A stretch of DNA of 64,000 bases from Pelobates cultripes (lineage: Eukaryota; Chordata; Amphibia; Anura; Pelobatidae). Of this stretch, positions 33,868 to 45,298 are shown piece by piece; positions within the stretch are counted from its first letter, which is position 1, and each line of letters starts with the position of its first letter. Location of the stretch: positions 105,366,777 to 105,430,776 of the forward strand of contig OW240913.1 of the NCBI GenBank assembly GCA_933207985.1, read 5' to 3'. The notes beneath the pieces are model-generated. The model was not told where the DNA came from. It made no database searches and saw only the letters and a list, made by a program, of their open reading frames with translations. The position numbers were made by a program, and so were the translations under genes.

Positions 33868-36681
33868 TTGTCCCCCAAAACAAGGACAGAAGGTGCCTGT
33901 AGCAAGTGTGTTAAAAATGATAAGCTTAGAGTCATGTCTACAAATGCTCGCAGTTTAGGGAATAAGATCCATGAACTTGTGGCAATAATGGCAACTGATA
34001 GTGTAGATTTAGTCGCTGTTACTGAGACATGGTACAATGAGAAAAATGACTGGGATATAGCAATACCAGGGTACTCTTTATATAGGAAAGATAGGGAAGG
34101 CAAGAAAGGGGGAGGGGTGGCCTTGTATGTGAAGGATAGCATAAAATCTAGCCTAATAAAAGTTAGTGAGGCAAACATAGAGTCCGTTTGGGCTACGTTA
34201 GAATTTGGTAATCACACAGTAACTCGTGTAGGTGTGATTTATAGGCCCCCAGGATAAATTGAAGAGTTAGATAATCTACTAGTTGAGGAAATAGCTAAAA
34301 TGACAATGAAGGGGGAAGTTATCATCATGGGTGACTTTAATCTTCCTGATGTAAATTGGAAAACAAAATTAGCTACTTGTGCCAGGAGCACACATATTCT
34401 AAACTCCCTGCTGTGATTGTCTCTAAAACAAGTTGTTGAGGAGCCAACTCGTAAAGAGGCCATACTAGATTTAGTGTTAACAAATGGAGATTTGGTATCA
34501 AATGTTACTGTAGGTGAAAGTTTAGGATCAAGTGATCATCAGTCAGTGTGGTTTAATATAAGAACAGTGACTGAGTCACACCACACAAAAACAAAAGTTT
34601 TAGACTTTAGAAAAACAGACTTTTCTAAAATTAGAATATGGGTAGAGGAGTCATTATCAGACTGGAGCAATTTAAATGGAGTCCAAGAAAAATGTGATTA
34701 TTTAAAGTTGCACTATTTAAGGCAACAGAAAATTGCATTAGGCTTGTCAGTAAAAGCAAAAAATTCAAGAAACCACTGTGGTACTCCGCAGATGTGGCCA
34801 AAATAGTTAAAAACAAAAAGTTAGCATTTAGGAATTATAAAAAAACCCAGAGTGAGGAAAACAAAATGATCTATAAGATCAGGCAGAAAGAGGCTAAGCA
34901 AGTTATAAGAGCTTCCAAATCACACACAGAAGAGAAAATAGCTGAGTCAGTAAAAAAAGGGGATAAAACATTTTTTAGATACATAAATGAGAAAAGAAAA
35001 GTAAAACAAGGATTAGTTAGATTAAAAACAAAAGAAGGAAGGTATGTAGAAGAGGATAAAGGTCTAGCTGACTGCCTCAATGAATATTTTTGTTCTGTAT
35101 TTACAGAAGAAAATGAAGGAAAGGGACCTCAGTTGAGAAAAAGGATAAATGAGTCATTTATTACACGTGAGTTTACAGAGGAAGAGGTTCTATTTCAACT
35201 GTCAAAAGTAAAGACAAATAAGTCAATGGGACCTGATGGAATACACCCAAAGCTATTAAAAGAGCTTAGTGGTGTACTAGCAAAACCATTAACAGATTTA
35301 TTTAACCAATCATTGTTAACAGGAGTAGTCCCAGAAGATTGGAAGTTAGCGAATGTTGTGCCCATTTACAAGAAAGGTAATAGGGAGGAGTCGGGCAACT
35401 ATAGGCCAGTAAGCCTTACTTCAGTAGTGGGGAAAGTGATGGAAACCATATTAAAGGATAGGATTGTTGAACATCTAAAAACACATGGATTTCAAGATCA
35501 GAGACAACATGGGTTTACTTCAGGGAGATCATGCCAAACTAATCTTATTGATTTTTTTGATTGGGTAACTAAAATTATAGATCAGGGTGGTGCAGTAGAC
35601 ATTGCTTACCTAGATTTCAGTAAGGCTTTTGACACTGTTGCACATAGAAGGCTTATCAATAAACTGCAATCTTTAAGTTTGGATTCAAATATTGTTGAAT
35701 GGGTAAGGCAGTGGCTGAGTGACAGGCAACAGAGGGTTGTAGTTAATGGAATATATTCGAAGCTTGGACTTGTCACCAGTGGGGTACCTCAGGCATCTGT
35801 ACTTGGACATATTCTCTTTAATATTTTTATTAGTGATATTGCAGAAGGTCTTGATGGTAAGGTATGTCTTTTTGCTGATGATACTAAGATATGTAACAGG
35901 GTTGATGTTCCAGGAGGGATAAGCCAAATGGACAAATGATTTAGGTAAACTAGAAAAATGGTCAGAATTGTGGCAACTGACATTTAATGTGGATAAGTGC
36001 AAGATAATGCATCTTGGACGTAAAAACCCAAGGGCAGAGTACAGAATATTTGATAGAGTCCTAACCTCAACATATGAGGAAAGGGATTTAGGGGTGATTA
36101 TTTCTGATGACTTAAAGGTAGGCAGACAATGTAATAGAGCAGCAGGAAATGCTAGCAGAATGCTTGGTTGTATAGGGAGAGGTATTAGCAGTAGAAAGAG
36201 GGAAGTGCTCATGCCATTGTACAGAACACTGGTGAGACCTCACTTGGAGTATTGTACACAGTACTGGAGACCGTATCTTCAGAAGGATATTGATACCTTA
36301 GAGAGGGTTCAGAGAAGGGCTACTAAACTGGTTCATGGATTGCGGGATAAAACTTACCAGGAAAGGTTAAAGGATCTTAACATGTATAGCTTGGAGGAAA
36401 GACGAGACAGGGGGGATATGATAGAAACATTTAAATATATAAAGGGAATCAACACAGTAAAGGAGGAGACTATATTTAAAAGAAGAAAAACTACCACAAC
36501 AAGAGGACATAGTCTTAAATTAGAGGGACAAAGGTTTAAAAATAATATCTGGAAGTATTACTTTACTGAGAGGGTAGTGGATGCATGGAATAGCCTTCCA
36601 GCTGAAGTGGTAGAGGTTAACACAGTAAAGGAGTTTAAGCATGCGTGGGATAGGCATAAGGCTATCCTAACTATAAGATAA
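33868..36681 (+). pseudogene. CR1 ORF2: AP endonuclease and reverse transcriptase
   Basis: The N-terminal half is an AP-like endonuclease: STNARSLGNK, AVTETW (catalytic Glu), GVIYRPPG, then MGDFNLPDVNW and SSDHQSVWFN with the final Asp-His pair. The reverse transcriptase follows, with GPDGIHPKLL, NYRPVSLTS, LDFSKAFDTV (motif A, about 35610-35640) and FADDTK (motif C, about 35870-35887). The C-terminal part keeps the usual RRDRGDMIETFKY. Breaks: a stop at 34255, a stop near 34414, a frameshift near 34780 and a frameshift near 35935. The SGVPQ block reads QASVLGH instead of the common QGSVLGP. Nearly full length but inactive. Confidence 0.92.
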
Positions 36682-36776
36682 GACTAGGGACTAATGAAAG
36701 TATTTAGAAAATTGGGCAGACTAGATGGGCCGAATGGTTCTTATCTACCGTCACATTCTATGTTTCTATGTTTCTA

Positions 36777-36929
36777 AATAAAGATAAAGACAAATATCAA
36801 AATTCTAAACCCATAAGTGGTTACTAAATTCCCAAGTAAAAAAAAAACAGAAAGATAAGCAGTTGTTTTTTATCCTCTTGTGGAAGGATGTTTTGATTAA
36901 GCTACAAATATTAGCAAATCAATTCTCAC
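36777..36929. other. Spacer between CR1 tail and L1-type ORF1
   Basis: A-rich sequence with no clear feature, possibly the decayed start of the L1-type ORF1. Confidence 0.4.
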
Positions 36930-37530
36930 ACAAACTTTGGTCATTTATTGGAGAAATTTAAAACTGACCTTATGGCAAATCTAACAGAACTGAAGCAGGA
37001 GTTCTTGCAGATCTCAGAAAATCTATTAGAACATACTAAGGAAATGCAAGCCTTAAAACATGAGTTTGAAACTTTATAATGTCAAAACAAAGGACTGCAG
37101 GAACATCTTAACAAAAAAGAACTTAAAATTGCAGATCTTAAAAGCCAATTAAGGAGGAGGAACTTGAGGGTCAGAGGTATCTCAGAAGATGTTACTAGCG
37201 ATCAATTTGAAGTTTATTGATTCATTTTATGTAGATAAGGATAAGATGGGTCCTTTTCCATTTCAACAATTGCACAGATATTCAAAGCCTAGAAGTCCTG
37301 CAATTGTAGATAAACCAATATACAATATTAAATGCTTTAATAATGCTTACATAAAGGACTTGTTAATGAAAGAATTCAGGACCAGACCTCGCCGGGACTC
37401 AAACAAGGACTTTTCTCTTTTTCCAGATTTATCTTCTGCAGCAAAAAGCAACAGAAAAAGCTATGGAGAAGTAACCTCACATATATGCGAAAAAAGGATC
37501 CCTTATAGATGGTCATTCCAAATAAACTAA
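36930..37530 (+). pseudogene. L1-type ORF1 (coiled coil and RNA-binding region), broken
   Basis: Plus-strand frames read LMANLTELKQEFLQISENLL (coiled-coil start, about 36970), then LRRRNLRVRGISED near 37153-37190, the typical RRNLR(I/V)RG junction of L1 ORF1. A further frame (37189-37530) gives FQQLHRYSKPRSP, LFPDLSSA and PYRWSFQI, which match the RRM and C-terminal domains in order. At least two frame changes separate these blocks. Confidence 0.8.
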
Positions 37531-37811
37531 CCCTTTTGACTTTTGACTATCACTTCTATATTTTTGAAGACCCACTATAAGCTAGGGTTCAATTGTTTCA
37601 ACTTGGCATAATCATTTTAATTAATTAATGATTTATTTATTTTTCTCATGTTAAGAGAGAACTTGTCATGCATAGAGGAAACTTGTTGTTTCTTACAATT
37701 GGTAAATTTGGGCTTTTGCAATTGAATATATGAAAGATAACTAACACTGGTTTATAAGATAATGTTTTTGAACTCTAGTATTCATTTTTTTAGGTTCACT
37801 GTCACGGTTGT

Positions 37812-37859
37812 TTAACCCCTTAAGGACCAAACTTCTGGAATAAAAGGAAGTGTCCTTAA
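37812..37859. mobile_element. Truncated TTAACCCCTTAAGG MITE
   Basis: It begins TTAACCCCTTAAGGACCAAA and contains CTTCTGGAATAAAAGG, matching in reverse the complete element at 51187-51266, but the central part is missing. Confidence 0.75.
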
Positions 37860-38619
37860 AGGTATTAGTCTCAATTTAGAATAGCAATTTATAAAACTGG
37901 AGATACACAAGTTAGATTTTCTCTCTTTATACACAAATAATTAACAGGAGAATTTAAGGATAATACTTGAAACTTGTACCCAAGTTTTACTGTCACCACT
38001 TTATATTCTAAGGTTTTACCTTATTTAGAATTTTTGACTTTAGACTTTGAAACCCTGATTAGGGTAACATTGATGAGCACATAATAGATCTACAAAGTTA
38101 ATACTTTATACTAAAAATAGCAAATATATAACTATATATTTATTTAGATATATTTGCCAGGTCTTTCTATTTTACTGTCTCTAAATTAAGGAACTAATAG
38201 AATATCAAGTTGGAGTTTTTCTTCTCTGCAACACCTCCACCCATATGTACTCTGATTTTTTTTTGTCTTTTCAGAGTTTATGAATGCAAATTCTTAGCAT
38301 GAGTCTTGGTGTGTCTGTATGTATATGTAGTATGTTGTTGCACCATGGATGTGACTAGGCTTATCGGTGATAGTCTTGAATTCTAGAGACTATGGGAAAA
38401 TTGTGGGATACCATGAAGATCAAGCTAGTTACTATAAATGCACAGGACTTGAGCTCTCAGCAGTAGAGATCATATATTTATGATATGTTCATTATGGGGA
38501 AAATAAACGTATGTTTTGTTCAAGTGTACCACTTTGTGGAGATTTAAAAAATTTCTGATTATATATACTGCTGGGTTAGTAGACAAGAAAAAAAAAGTTT
38601 AGCTGTATATATCTCCAAA

Positions 38620-39085
38620 ATATAAAGTTTTAGTATCCTAATGGGAGATACATTATTCTTATCTGTAAATTAAATGATAGTCTGTACAATGGTTAACATA
38701 TATGCACCAAATTATGTTGCTGTTAAATTTCTTGAGAGAACAGATAGACTTAAAAGGTATTTTAATACTGGGAGGTATAGTTGATATTGTATCAAATAAA
38801 CAACTGCTGAAGGGAAATAAAATTAACCCTAAGGCAAAATCCCTTGCTTTAAAGTTAACAAAATGAATTTCAAAGAATAATCTACTGGATATCTGGAAGA
38901 CTAAGCATCCTGCTGAGAGGGATTATACATTTTAATCTAGTAGGCATCTTTCTTATTTGAAAATTGATGCAAGTTCCATAAAAGCCTTTCATTTTAGGGA
39001 ATATGTATCTTCCCAAATAGGGAAAATTGGATAGTCAGATCATGCTCGTGTCTTTTGTATGTTTAAGAATGTGAAGAAAATAGAC
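38620..39085 (+). pseudogene. L1-type ORF2 endonuclease remnant
   Basis: Broken frames contain NIYAPNYVAVKFLERT (about 38695-38740), then SKHPAERDYTF-like and SSRHLSYLKID-like residues (about 38895-38965) and an SDHA motif at the end (near 39035). This is the C-terminal half of an L1-type AP endonuclease. The LTR that follows interrupts the element. Confidence 0.7.
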
Positions 39086-40100
39086 TGTGTTCGGTATTTT
39101 CTCCTATGTTCGGGTTTTTCTGCAGTATTTTCTGCATGTTGGATCTATTAGTTCGGTAGTTTAAAACTACCAAACACCGACCACCCTCCTGGCTCATTAA
39201 CTTCAAAAGAACCATCTATTAAGTGCTCTCTGGGCGGCCGCTGTTCGTATAGCCAAATGCCACGTAGAACAGAAAACGGTGGCCATCTTGTTTGCATGAA
39301 GGGAGGCAGCGGGACTTGGTCGTCAAGTGCCTGGAACTAAAATCGGACACTCGACCTCCTGAACCACCGCTGAAACTACCGAACGCCTGCTTCCTTTAGT
39401 TGCTGAACAGCCAGGAGAGCGCCATTCGGTAGTTTTGTTCATACGGACAAGGGGAGCAATCGCTCCTATGAGCCAGGAGGATCCATTCGGGACTTTTATT
39501 CGTTTTATGCCTTTTTCTGAATTGACCAACCACGCACACTGAATTTGTGGATTTGTGGAACTGTTTTGGGCAGGAGCCTTGTGTGTGGTCGGTAACTCAT
39601 GGCTTCCATACTTTTTAAGAACCCCTGAACCGATCTGGGTGAAATTTGGATATGTTGGTCCCCCAGATTGGGGCTATCAGGGGATATGTTAATTAATATG
39701 TGGGGATACCTTGTGTGGAAAGGGGTGTTCTAACTTTTAGGAAAATTGTGTGCCTTCTGCCTGGAGATGATTGGGTTATTCCTTAACTTATCTCAATATC
39801 TCCCAGGCAGAGAGAGGGCGGGGTTACTGTAAATCTGTGTGTTGATTGGTTATTGCCTTTGTTTACTGTGGGAGGTCCTCTTGCAGGAGGATTTCTCATA
39901 AAAGCCAGTGTGGCATCAATAAAATTAATTCCTGTTACACCTTTCATGAAGTCTAGGCTCATGCTTGGGGAATATTCTACTGGCTGGGGAGAAACGTCTT
40001 GGAAGCTGCATTCATCTACACTATTCCTCTACCTCCTAACTGCAGTTATAATCACTTATGCTCAGCTATTGCGAAAGGAATAGAATACCGCACTACCATA
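39086..40100 (+). mobile_element. LTR inserted in the L1-type LINE (solo LTR)
   Basis: It starts TGTGTTCGGTATTTTCTCC. It has a TATA-like CATAAAAGCCAG near 39898 and AATAAA at about 39918, a spacing also seen in the LTR at 45299-46245. The end lies between 40054 and 40100; I could not find a matching target duplication. L1-type coding sequence resumes at about 40110 (WRLNEYNLL-like). That shows the LTR is a nested insertion without internal genes. Confidence 0.7.
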
Positions 40101-40109
40101 ACCACTGCA

Positions 40110-40300
40110 GGTCTTAACAAAGAATAATTCCCAATACAATGTAAGATCAGAATGTAGATTAAATGAATACAATTTGCTATCTGAGACTGCTAGACAGAAT
40201 TTGACTACGGAGGTACAGCAATTTTTACAATTAATTGATAACAGTATGGTTTCAGACTCTACAGTATGGTGCACTTTGATACATCAGCAGGGAATTAGAG
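40110..40300 (+). pseudogene. L1-type ORF2, short central segment
   Basis: The frame RLNEYNLLSETARQ...LQLIDNSMVSDSTVWCTL fits the region right after the endonuclease of L1-type ORF2. It is cut on the left by an LTR and on the right by a composite element. Confidence 0.6.
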
Positions 40301-40675
40301 CGCATCGCTGCAATACTGTGAGGCAGAGCTTTAGAAACCATCAGGCAGGCTTCCGACACTCTGCCTGTACTGAGTGCCTCGAGGGGTCGAGGCATTCAGT
40401 TAAAGTAAAAAAAAAATAAAAAAAATAATTGAATTTAAAAAAAAAAAAAATCTCCCTCTCCCATGTACTTACCGATCGCCGCCGGCTGAACTCAGACAGT
40501 CCCCCCTCTCCAATTTAGGATCCCCAGGGGTCATGAAACCACTCTAAAAGAGCGGTCACATGGCTGCAATAGGTGTCCACAGTGCTGCCAGCACTGAACT
40601 GACAGGCAGTCCCCCTGCTAGTGAAAAAAGTAAAAAAAAAAAAAAGAGTTAATAAATTTAAAAAATAAATGAACA

Positions 40676-40717
<42 letters not shown>
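40676..40717. repeat. (TA)n microsatellite
   Basis: About 20 TA dinucleotides. Confidence 0.92.
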
Positions 40718-40718
<1 letters not shown>

Positions 40719-40900
40719 TATATATAACATCATACTAAGTGTATTTTTAAATAACATATACATATATTAATATAAAAATACACTTAGAGTAAAATGACAC
40801 GTGTATATATCTACCGTATTTTTCGCTCCATAAGACGCACTTTTTTTCCCCTCAAAAGTGAGGGGAAATGTCTGTGCGTCTTATGGAGCGAATGTGAAGA

Positions 40901-41132
40901 ATTACTTACCTGTCTTGGAGCGTGGGCCGGCTTCACAGCGCGCTCCGCGGTCCAGGAACTTCTATTTCAGGTTCCGGTTTCCGGCGGGACTGAAAGGAAG
41001 TGTGCACACTGAGTGTGCACACTTCCTTTCAGTCCCGCCGGAAACCGGAACCTGAAATATCCTAGTTCCTGGAGTTCCTGGACCGCGGAGCGCGCTGTGA
41101 AGCCGGCCCACGCTCCAAGACAGGTAAGTAAT
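40901..41132. repeat. Long GC-rich palindrome, arms ~110 bp
   Basis: From ATTACTTACCTGTCTTGGAG (40901) the sequence returns as CTCCAAGACAGGTAAGTAAT (ending 41132) around a centre near 41010 (TGTGCACACTGAGTGTGCAC). The arms differ by a small insertion in the right arm (about 41060). Confidence 0.95.
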
Positions 41133-41133
41133 T

Positions 41134-41710
41134 ATGGGACAAGGGGAGGGGGATACACTATGGGACAAGGGGAGGGGAGGAGACACTATGGGACAAGGGG
41201 AGGGGAGGAGACACTATGGGACAAGGGGAGGGGAGGAGACACTATGGGACAAGGGGAGGGGAGGAGACACTATGGGACAAGGGGAGGGGAGGAGACACTA
41301 TGGGACAAGGGGAGGGGAGGAGACACTATGGGACAAGGGGAGGGGGACACTATGGGAGAAAGGGAGGGGAGACACTATGGGACAAGGGGAGGGGGGACAC
41401 TATGGGACAAGGGGAGGGGGGGACACTATGGGACAAGGGGAGGGGGAGACACTATGGGACAAGGGCAGGGGGGGACACTATGGGAGGGAAAGTGCACTAT
41501 GGGACAATGGGAGGGGGGGACACTATGGGATCAGAACACTAATGGACAAGGGGAGGAGGGGTTAAGGAGGGGAACACTATGGGACAGGGTAGGAGGGGTT
41601 AACAATCACTATGGGACAGGGTAGGAGGGGTTAACAATCACTATGGGACAGGGTAGGAGGGGTTAACAATCACTATGGGACAGAGGAAAGGGGGGTTAAA
41701 GATCATTATG
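41134..41710. repeat. Minisatellite, 28-bp and variant units
   Basis: The unit ACTATGGGACAAGGGGAGGG plus GAGGAGAC (28 bp) is repeated cleanly at first and becomes variable to the right. A TTAACAATCACTATGGGACA variant (about 32-bp period) follows from about 41600. Confidence 0.95.
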
Positions 41711-41716
41711 GGACAG

Positions 41717-41800
41717 GGGAGAAAAAAAAATATTCTGAACAAACTGTCCCATGGTAAGAAACACTATGGAACAGTTTGTTCAGAATATTTTTTTTTCTGG
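41717..41800. repeat. Inverted repeat inside the TA-flanked element
   Basis: AAAAAAAAATATTCTGAACA plus AACTGT is mirrored by ACAGTTTGTTCAGAATATTT about 40 bases later. Confidence 0.88.
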
Positions 41801-41904
41801 GTTTCCTCCTCTAAAAACTAGGTGCGTCTTATGGTGAGGTGCGTCTTATGGAGCGAAAAATACGGTATATAATATGTAATAACTATATATATTGTGTGTG
41901 TGTG

Positions 41905-41953
<49 letters not shown>

Positions 41954-42436
41954 TTATATTTATATTATAAAAAATATAAATAAAATAATAATTAAAAATA
42001 AATAAAAAAATCTGTAAAAATATATATATAAAAAAGTGCCTCATACTAGGACCCTATTTAGCCTTGACTTGCAGAGAGTCCCAGTAAGGAAGTTTTTCCC
42101 AAGTAAGTGGATTAATCTCATAAGAGCAAGCATTAGGCTGCTAGAGTAGGACCTGCCAATAATGGAGTACATTGATGTTGTGGCAGGCTTATGCAATATA
42201 TGATCATATAATGTAACTAAACCCCCATTATTTTTTGCCTGGGTGAGATGTTTTTAAATAAAACTATTACAATCTCTAAGATTTGAAATCATTGTTTAGT
42301 GAATAAGCAAGTGCGCTGGATTCTGTATTATATATATATATATATAAATTATAAATTGAAAAAAAAAAAAATATTTATAATAAACACATTAAAAAAAACT
42401 AACTTTGGCCAGTGTTTGTGACTAATTGGCTACTAC

Positions 42437-43320
42437 AAAAGACTGGAAATACCCCATTTGGAATACCCTGGGTTATCTACATTTGAAAATGGTATGCCAT
42501 GATGTGGTTATTTCACATTCCTGGGCTACCATATGGTCTCAAAAGGCAACATAGACCAAGCAAACCAATCTGGCAAATTTCAATGTGCAAACATGGCAAA
42601 GGGGATAGCCCTACATTTGACCTCTGTAAGTTTGCAAAAATGCATAAAACATGTACATTAGGGGTACTGTTGTATTAGGGAGATGTGCTGAACACATATT
42701 GGGGTGTTCATTGTCAGTAACACATAAAAGGAACAGAGAATCCATGCTTAAAGTATAATGTGAGAGAAAAATAACACAAACACATGACAAATGACTACCC
42801 AAAAGTTTGAAAAAGGCTGGTGGTAGAATAAGTGCATGGAGAGTGTTAAAATACCACCATTTGAAATAACCTAGGTTGTCTACCTTTCAAAAATATATGG
42901 TTTGATGGGGATAAAATACATTGGCCGGCTTAAAAAAATGTCCCAAATAGGACATGGGTGCATAATGACCTGAGAAAATTCCAAGTTGGAAAACTGGAAT
43001 GCGCTCCCTCCAAATAAGGTATTTTAGCCCCCAGAGAACCCGACACACCTATATGTCACTGTAATCAGGAGATGTTGCTGAACCCATATTGGGGTGTTCT
43101 TTGGCAGTTACCCTTGAAGTTCTCCGTACATATATTCTTAAATTGCTATGTGTGTCAAAAAAATCACCAATTATTATTTTTTTAAAATTTGGCATAGATT
43201 GGTGGTAAAATGGTTGCATGAAAAGAGTCAAAATACCCCAAGTTTAATACCTTAGGTTGTCTTCTTTTAAACATTCTATACATGTGAAGGGATTGCTGAC
43301 AGATATCAGTGTTACATGTA
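42437..43320. repeat. Three diverged ~390-bp internal repeats
   Basis: The motif AATACCCCATTTGGAATACC...GGTTATCTAC starts at about 42448, recurs at 42850 and 43232, and is accompanied by matching blocks such as GGGAGATGTGCTGAACACAT (about 42680) and GGAGATGTTGCTGAACCCAT (about 43069). Confidence 0.75.
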
Positions 43321-43789
43321 ACATTTGCATTAATTTTGAAAAAAAAAATGGTTTGGAAATAGCAAAGTGCTACTTGTACTTATAGCCCTATAACTTTCCA
43401 GAACATGTTAACATTGGGCATTTCTAAACTCAGGACAAAATTTTGAAACTATTTAGCATTGGTATTTTTTGGTGGTTGTAGATGCGTAACAGATTTTGGG
43501 TGTCAAAGTTAGAAAAAGTGTGTTTTTTTACATTTTTTCATCATATTTTATAATGTTTTTTATAGCAAATTATATGATATTATGAGAATAATGGTATCCT
43601 TAGAAAGACCATTTAATCATGAGAAAAATTATATATAATATGTGTTGGTACAGTAAATGAGTAAGAGGAAAATTACAGCTAAAGACAAACACAACAGAAA
43701 TGTAAGAGCCCTGGCCTTTAACGGTAAGGAAATTGAAAAACGGTCTGGTCACTAAGGGGTTAAAAAAGTTGTTTTTATTACTAAACAGA

Positions 43790-45070
43790 AGTAGTATTAC
43801 AACAGCAACAGCATGAATATAATCTTTGCTGATAAGGTAAAGTCATTAGGTGAGATACCCAATTAAAAAAATTAATAGTTAATAATGAACATATTATATC
43901 CCTTTAATATTGCTGAGGCCTTGAGGAATTACTATGGGTCGTAGTATAATCTGAGACAGAACGACCAGACCTGTCATCAAAACTTTCTTCAAACACTTAG
44001 TTTACCTAAAATATTAGAGAGCAAATTAACCTTTCTCAATCACAATTGTTTGAGGTTAAAAATGCTATTTCAAATTTAAAAAGGAGGGACTCAATGGGTT
44101 GATGGATGCTCCACATTATTTTATAAAATCCTGGACCTGTTGATCTTTCCTTTATTGGTATGGCTCCTTATTGAGTAAATGTAGGTAAATCTAGATTTTT
44201 AAATATGTTTGAAGATCTTGGCAGAAAGGTTAAAATTAGTTATGGCCGATTTAATCCATCCAGACCAGTCAGGTTTTATCCTTGCTAGATCAGGAGAAGA
44301 CATTATACAAAAATTGATCAATCTGATTACAAATTGAATAGCTGTCCTTACAGGATTCTTTGCCCCTTCATGCCGAGAAGGCCTTTGATACTTTAAGCTG
44401 GATTTTTTTTTGGCTAAAACGCTAGATGTTTTTTGGTTAAAAGATTTAAAAAAAAATTTATAATAGCTCTCTGGCTCTTTACAATAACCTATGAAATAAA
44501 GTAACTGGTCTATTTATGAACTTAATTTACTTTAAAATTGGTAGCGTCATAAGCAAAGGTTGCCTTTGGCCACCCCTGCCTTATGCCTTAACAATTGAAC
44601 CACGGGTTATCATGATTAGAATCTTGAAGGAAATTAAGGGTATCAACTTCAATAATCAGATATATTACATAGCATTATATGCAGATGATGTCCTTCTTAC
44701 TTCAACATCTCCATTTGTTTTGATTCCAGTTGTCAAGAAATTTAGTGGTCACGCTAACTGCAAGTTGACTTATTCTAAGTCCTCTCTGCTTTTCTGACTT
44801 TTAAATTAAGTAAATTCATACAGGATAACCATCATTTTAACTAGCATAATGATAGAATAGATTATCTTGGGCTAAGATTGTTATTTAATTTAAACCACAT
44901 TCTTTTGGTTAATTATGACATATTGATTGAAGATTTTATTTAGCAGATAACTAAACTAGAGGTATTATGGCTTGGGAGGGTAAACATGATTAATGCCTAT
45001 CTAGTTCCTAAAATATTTTTTCTTTTTAGAAGTATCCTCTTAAGAGTGCCCACTATTTTACTTTGTCATG
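43790..45070 (+). pseudogene. L1-type ORF2 reverse transcriptase, decayed
   Basis: Plus-strand fragments read IAEALRNYYGS-like, then LAERLKLVMADLIHPDQSGF (about 44215-44275), an eroded DAEKAFDTLSW-like motif A (about 44365-44400), and GINFNNQIYYIALYADDVLL (motif C, about 44650-44700). These blocks are in the L1 order and continue the ORF2 interrupted at 39085 and 40300. Frameshifts are numerous. The part after 45000 fades out before the LTR at 45299. Confidence 0.8.
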
Positions 45071-45298
45071 TCATGTTCTAATGTGATTCAGCAAGGTGAC
45101 CATATCTATACCTGCATCCACCAGTGGATAATACAACTACACACTTTTATTATTAAAGCTTGCATGAAATCTCTACACAAGTTGTGTCCAAAAGGTAGAT
45201 ACCCTAGAGCTTAAATAATGCTTTGTCATTCTAAAGGCATTTTTAAGACACAGAAAGCATCATGGGAGTTGTAGTTCTACAACATATAGGAATATACC

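Larger units (their letters stand above)
32430..36776 (+). mobile_element. CR1-type LINE, near full length
   Basis: The element has ORF1 with an esterase domain, ORF2 with endonuclease and reverse transcriptase, and a 3' end GATGGGCCGAATGGTTCTTA followed by repeated TATGTTTC octamers (36750-36776). This is the tail typical of CR1-clade LINEs, which lack poly-A. The 5' limit is uncertain. The second copy at the right edge of the window is about 98% identical by eye in the shared part, so the family was active fairly recently. Confidence 0.85.
40812..41867. mobile_element. TA-flanked TIR transposon with internal palindrome
   Basis: The ends are TACCGTATTTTTCGCTCCAT at the left and its exact complement ATGGAGCGAAAAATACGGTA at the right, continuing inward (AAGACGCAC / GTGCGTCTT). 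TA at both borders suggests a TA target duplication. Inverted copies of the terminus also occur just inside both ends (40872-40892 and about 41822-41834). There is no transposase; the interior is a 230-bp palindrome and a minisatellite. This terminal sequence is widespread in vertebrates, but I do not assign the superfamily. Confidence 0.85.
40301..43763. mobile_element. Hairpin-rich non-coding element, copy B (composite)
   Basis: This stretch separates two parts of the same L1-type ORF2, so it is inserted DNA. It contains a block (40600-40620, CAGGCAGTCCCCCTGCTAG) like that of copy A, the shared 150-bp module (42178-42330), three internal ~390-bp repeats and the end ACTAAGGGGTTAA (43751-43763). 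A separate TA-flanked transposon (40812-41867) is nested in it. No coding sequence is recognised. The left edge is approximate. Confidence 0.55.

Noticed and set aside
41013..41624. Long open frames of MGQGEG/HYGTRGG repeats
   Set aside because: They are the three readings of a 28-bp-type minisatellite; the repeat simply lacks stops.
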